6,437 nt of DNA from Thermoleophilia bacterium (GTDB lineage: Bacteria > Actinomycetota > Thermoleophilia > Gaiellales > SKUG01). Positions 5,666 through 6,437 of this stretch are shown here, in pieces; positions within the stretch are counted from its first letter, which is position 1; the number at the start of each line of letters is the position of its first letter. A program made the translations under genes and the position numbers. Below the pieces are notes generated by a model. That model had not been told where the DNA came from and made no database searches. It worked only from the letters and a program-made list of their open reading frames with translations. The stretch spans positions 1 through 6,437 of the forward strand of contig JAOPYU010000312.1 in the NCBI GenBank assembly GCA_025964455.1, given 5' to 3'.

Positions 5666-6437
5666 CGGTGGTCGCGGGAGCGGCGGTGGTGATGGGCACG
5701 AGCGGGCCGGGCGCACCGTGCGGGGGCTGCTTGTCCCAGCGGCGCAGCTCGTTGTAGACGGTGTCGCGCTCGACGGGGATCCGGCCGGCGCCGCGGATCA
5801 GCTGCACGAGCTTCTCCTGCTGCGTCTCCTGCTGGGTCTTGGCGCCCGCCATGTGGACGATGCGCTCGACCATCACGGTGCCGTCGACGTCGTTGGCCCC
5901 GAAGTGCAGCGCCACCTGGGCGAGCTCGGGCGAGATCATGATCCAGTACGCCTTCACGTTCGGGATGTTGTCGAGCATGAGCCGCGAGACGGCGACCATG
6001 CGCAGGTCGTCGCTGCCGGAGGTGAAGCCCCAGCCGCGCCTCTTGAAGACGGTGTTCTCCGGGTGGAAGGCGAGCGGGATGAAGCACTGGAAGGCGCCGA
6101 TCTCACCCGTGCGGTTGATCTCCGGCAGCTCGCCGGTCGCGTCGAAGTGCGCGCGCGTGGCGAGGCTCTCGTCCTGCAGTTCGCGCAGTCGGACGAGGTG
6201 GTCGATGCGCTCCTCGAGCGTCTCGACGTGCCCGTACAGCATCGTGCAGTTGGTCTTCACGCCGACCTCGTGGGCACGTCGGTGCACCTCGAGCCACTCC
6301 TCGGCAGTGTCCTTGCCGCGGCAGACCAGGTCACGCACGCGCTGGGAGAAGACCTCCGCGCCGCCGCCCGGCATGGAGCCGAGCCCGGCATCGACCAGGT
6401 CCTGCAGGACCTGCGTGTCGCTCAGTCCACCACCGAG
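5658..6437 (-). CDS. mqnE: Aminofutalosine synthase (5' part outside the window)
   Basis: Radical SAM enzyme that joins the MqnA product to the adenosyl radical of S-adenosylmethionine, giving aminofutalosine, the second step of the futalosine route. The 259 visible codons are the C-terminal two thirds; the frame is open to the window edge, and the CxxxCxxC cluster motif would lie outside. Visible family motifs are LGSMPGGGAEVFSQRVR, TNCTMLYGHVET, LRELQDES, FIPLAFHPENT, SRLMLDNIPNVKAYWIM, ALHFGANDVDGTVMVERI and PVERDTVYNEL. The PGGGAEV and FHPENT versions, and the TRAHFDATGELPEINRTGEIGAF-type insertion between the two helices, separate it from MqnC, which reads FQPGGT there. A 25-residue Pro/Ala-rich tail follows the last conserved motif and is encoded where the next gene may begin. 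It is the upstream partner of mqnA/mqnC in one operon; mqnB and mqnD are not in this window. Confidence 0.95.
   Translation of the reverse strand, partial: LGGGLSDTQVLQDLVDAGLGSMPGGGAEVFSQRVRDLVCRGKDTAEEWLEVHRRAHEVGVKTNCTMLYGHVETLEERIDHLVRLRELQDESLATRAHFDATGELPEINRTGEIGAFQCFIPLAFHPENTVFKRRGWGFTSGSDDLRMVAVSRLMLDNIPNVKAYWIMISPELAQVALHFGANDVDGTVMVERIVHMAGAKTQQETQQEKLVQLIRGAGRIPVERDTVYNELRRWDKQPPHGAPGPLVPITTAAPATTGA

Noticed and set aside
3494..5692. A 732-codon open frame on the plus strand opposite mqnA/mqnC
   Set aside because: It mirrors the true gene; the minus-strand frame carries full MqnA and MqnC motifs, while this one gives repetitive Val/Gly/Ala/Arg/His sequence.

Overview
The window is GC-rich DNA with strong G/C preference at third codon positions. 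It fits a high-GC, aerobic, menaquinone-using bacterium. An actinomycetote, perhaps of the Thermoleophilia/Solirubrobacterales type, is my best guess; that is inference from gene content and base composition, not from a marker gene. Two metabolic blocks converge on a short intergenic segment that holds one small unknown gene.

Left block (+ strand, 1-3069): the 3' part of ctaD (cytochrome c oxidase subunit I, A2-type with a YSHP motif in helix VI), then ctaE (subunit III, with an apparent extra C-terminal helix), then a membrane-anchored thioredoxin-like protein with a CxxC motif. Gaps of 33 and 13 bases suggest one operon. The third gene is plausibly an assembly or redox factor for the oxidase. 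Subunit II (ctaC) is not visible and would be expected upstream of the window.

Middle (3070-3505): a very good rho-independent terminator for the minus strand, a 69-codon minus-strand gene of unknown function with a strong ribosome binding site and strongly GC3-biased codons, and upstream of it an AT-richer stretch with a candidate promoter, an 8-base palindrome in the -10/-35 spacer, and direct and inverted repeats. This small gene looks like an independent transcription unit.

Right block (- strand, 6437-3506): the 3' two thirds of mqnE (aminofutalosine synthase), overlapping by 8 bases or more a long gene encoding a fusion of MqnA (chorismate dehydratase) and MqnC (radical SAM dehypoxanthine futalosine cyclase). 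These are steps 1, 2 and 4 of the futalosine route to menaquinone; the fusion joins non-consecutive steps 1 and 4. Menaquinone made by this route would carry electrons in the respiratory chain that ends at the oxidase encoded opposite. The link between the blocks is physiological; nothing in the sequence shows co-regulation.

The points most worth a second look are the MqnA-MqnC fusion, the autonomous small gene at 3146-3355, and the unusual CxxC protein behind ctaE.
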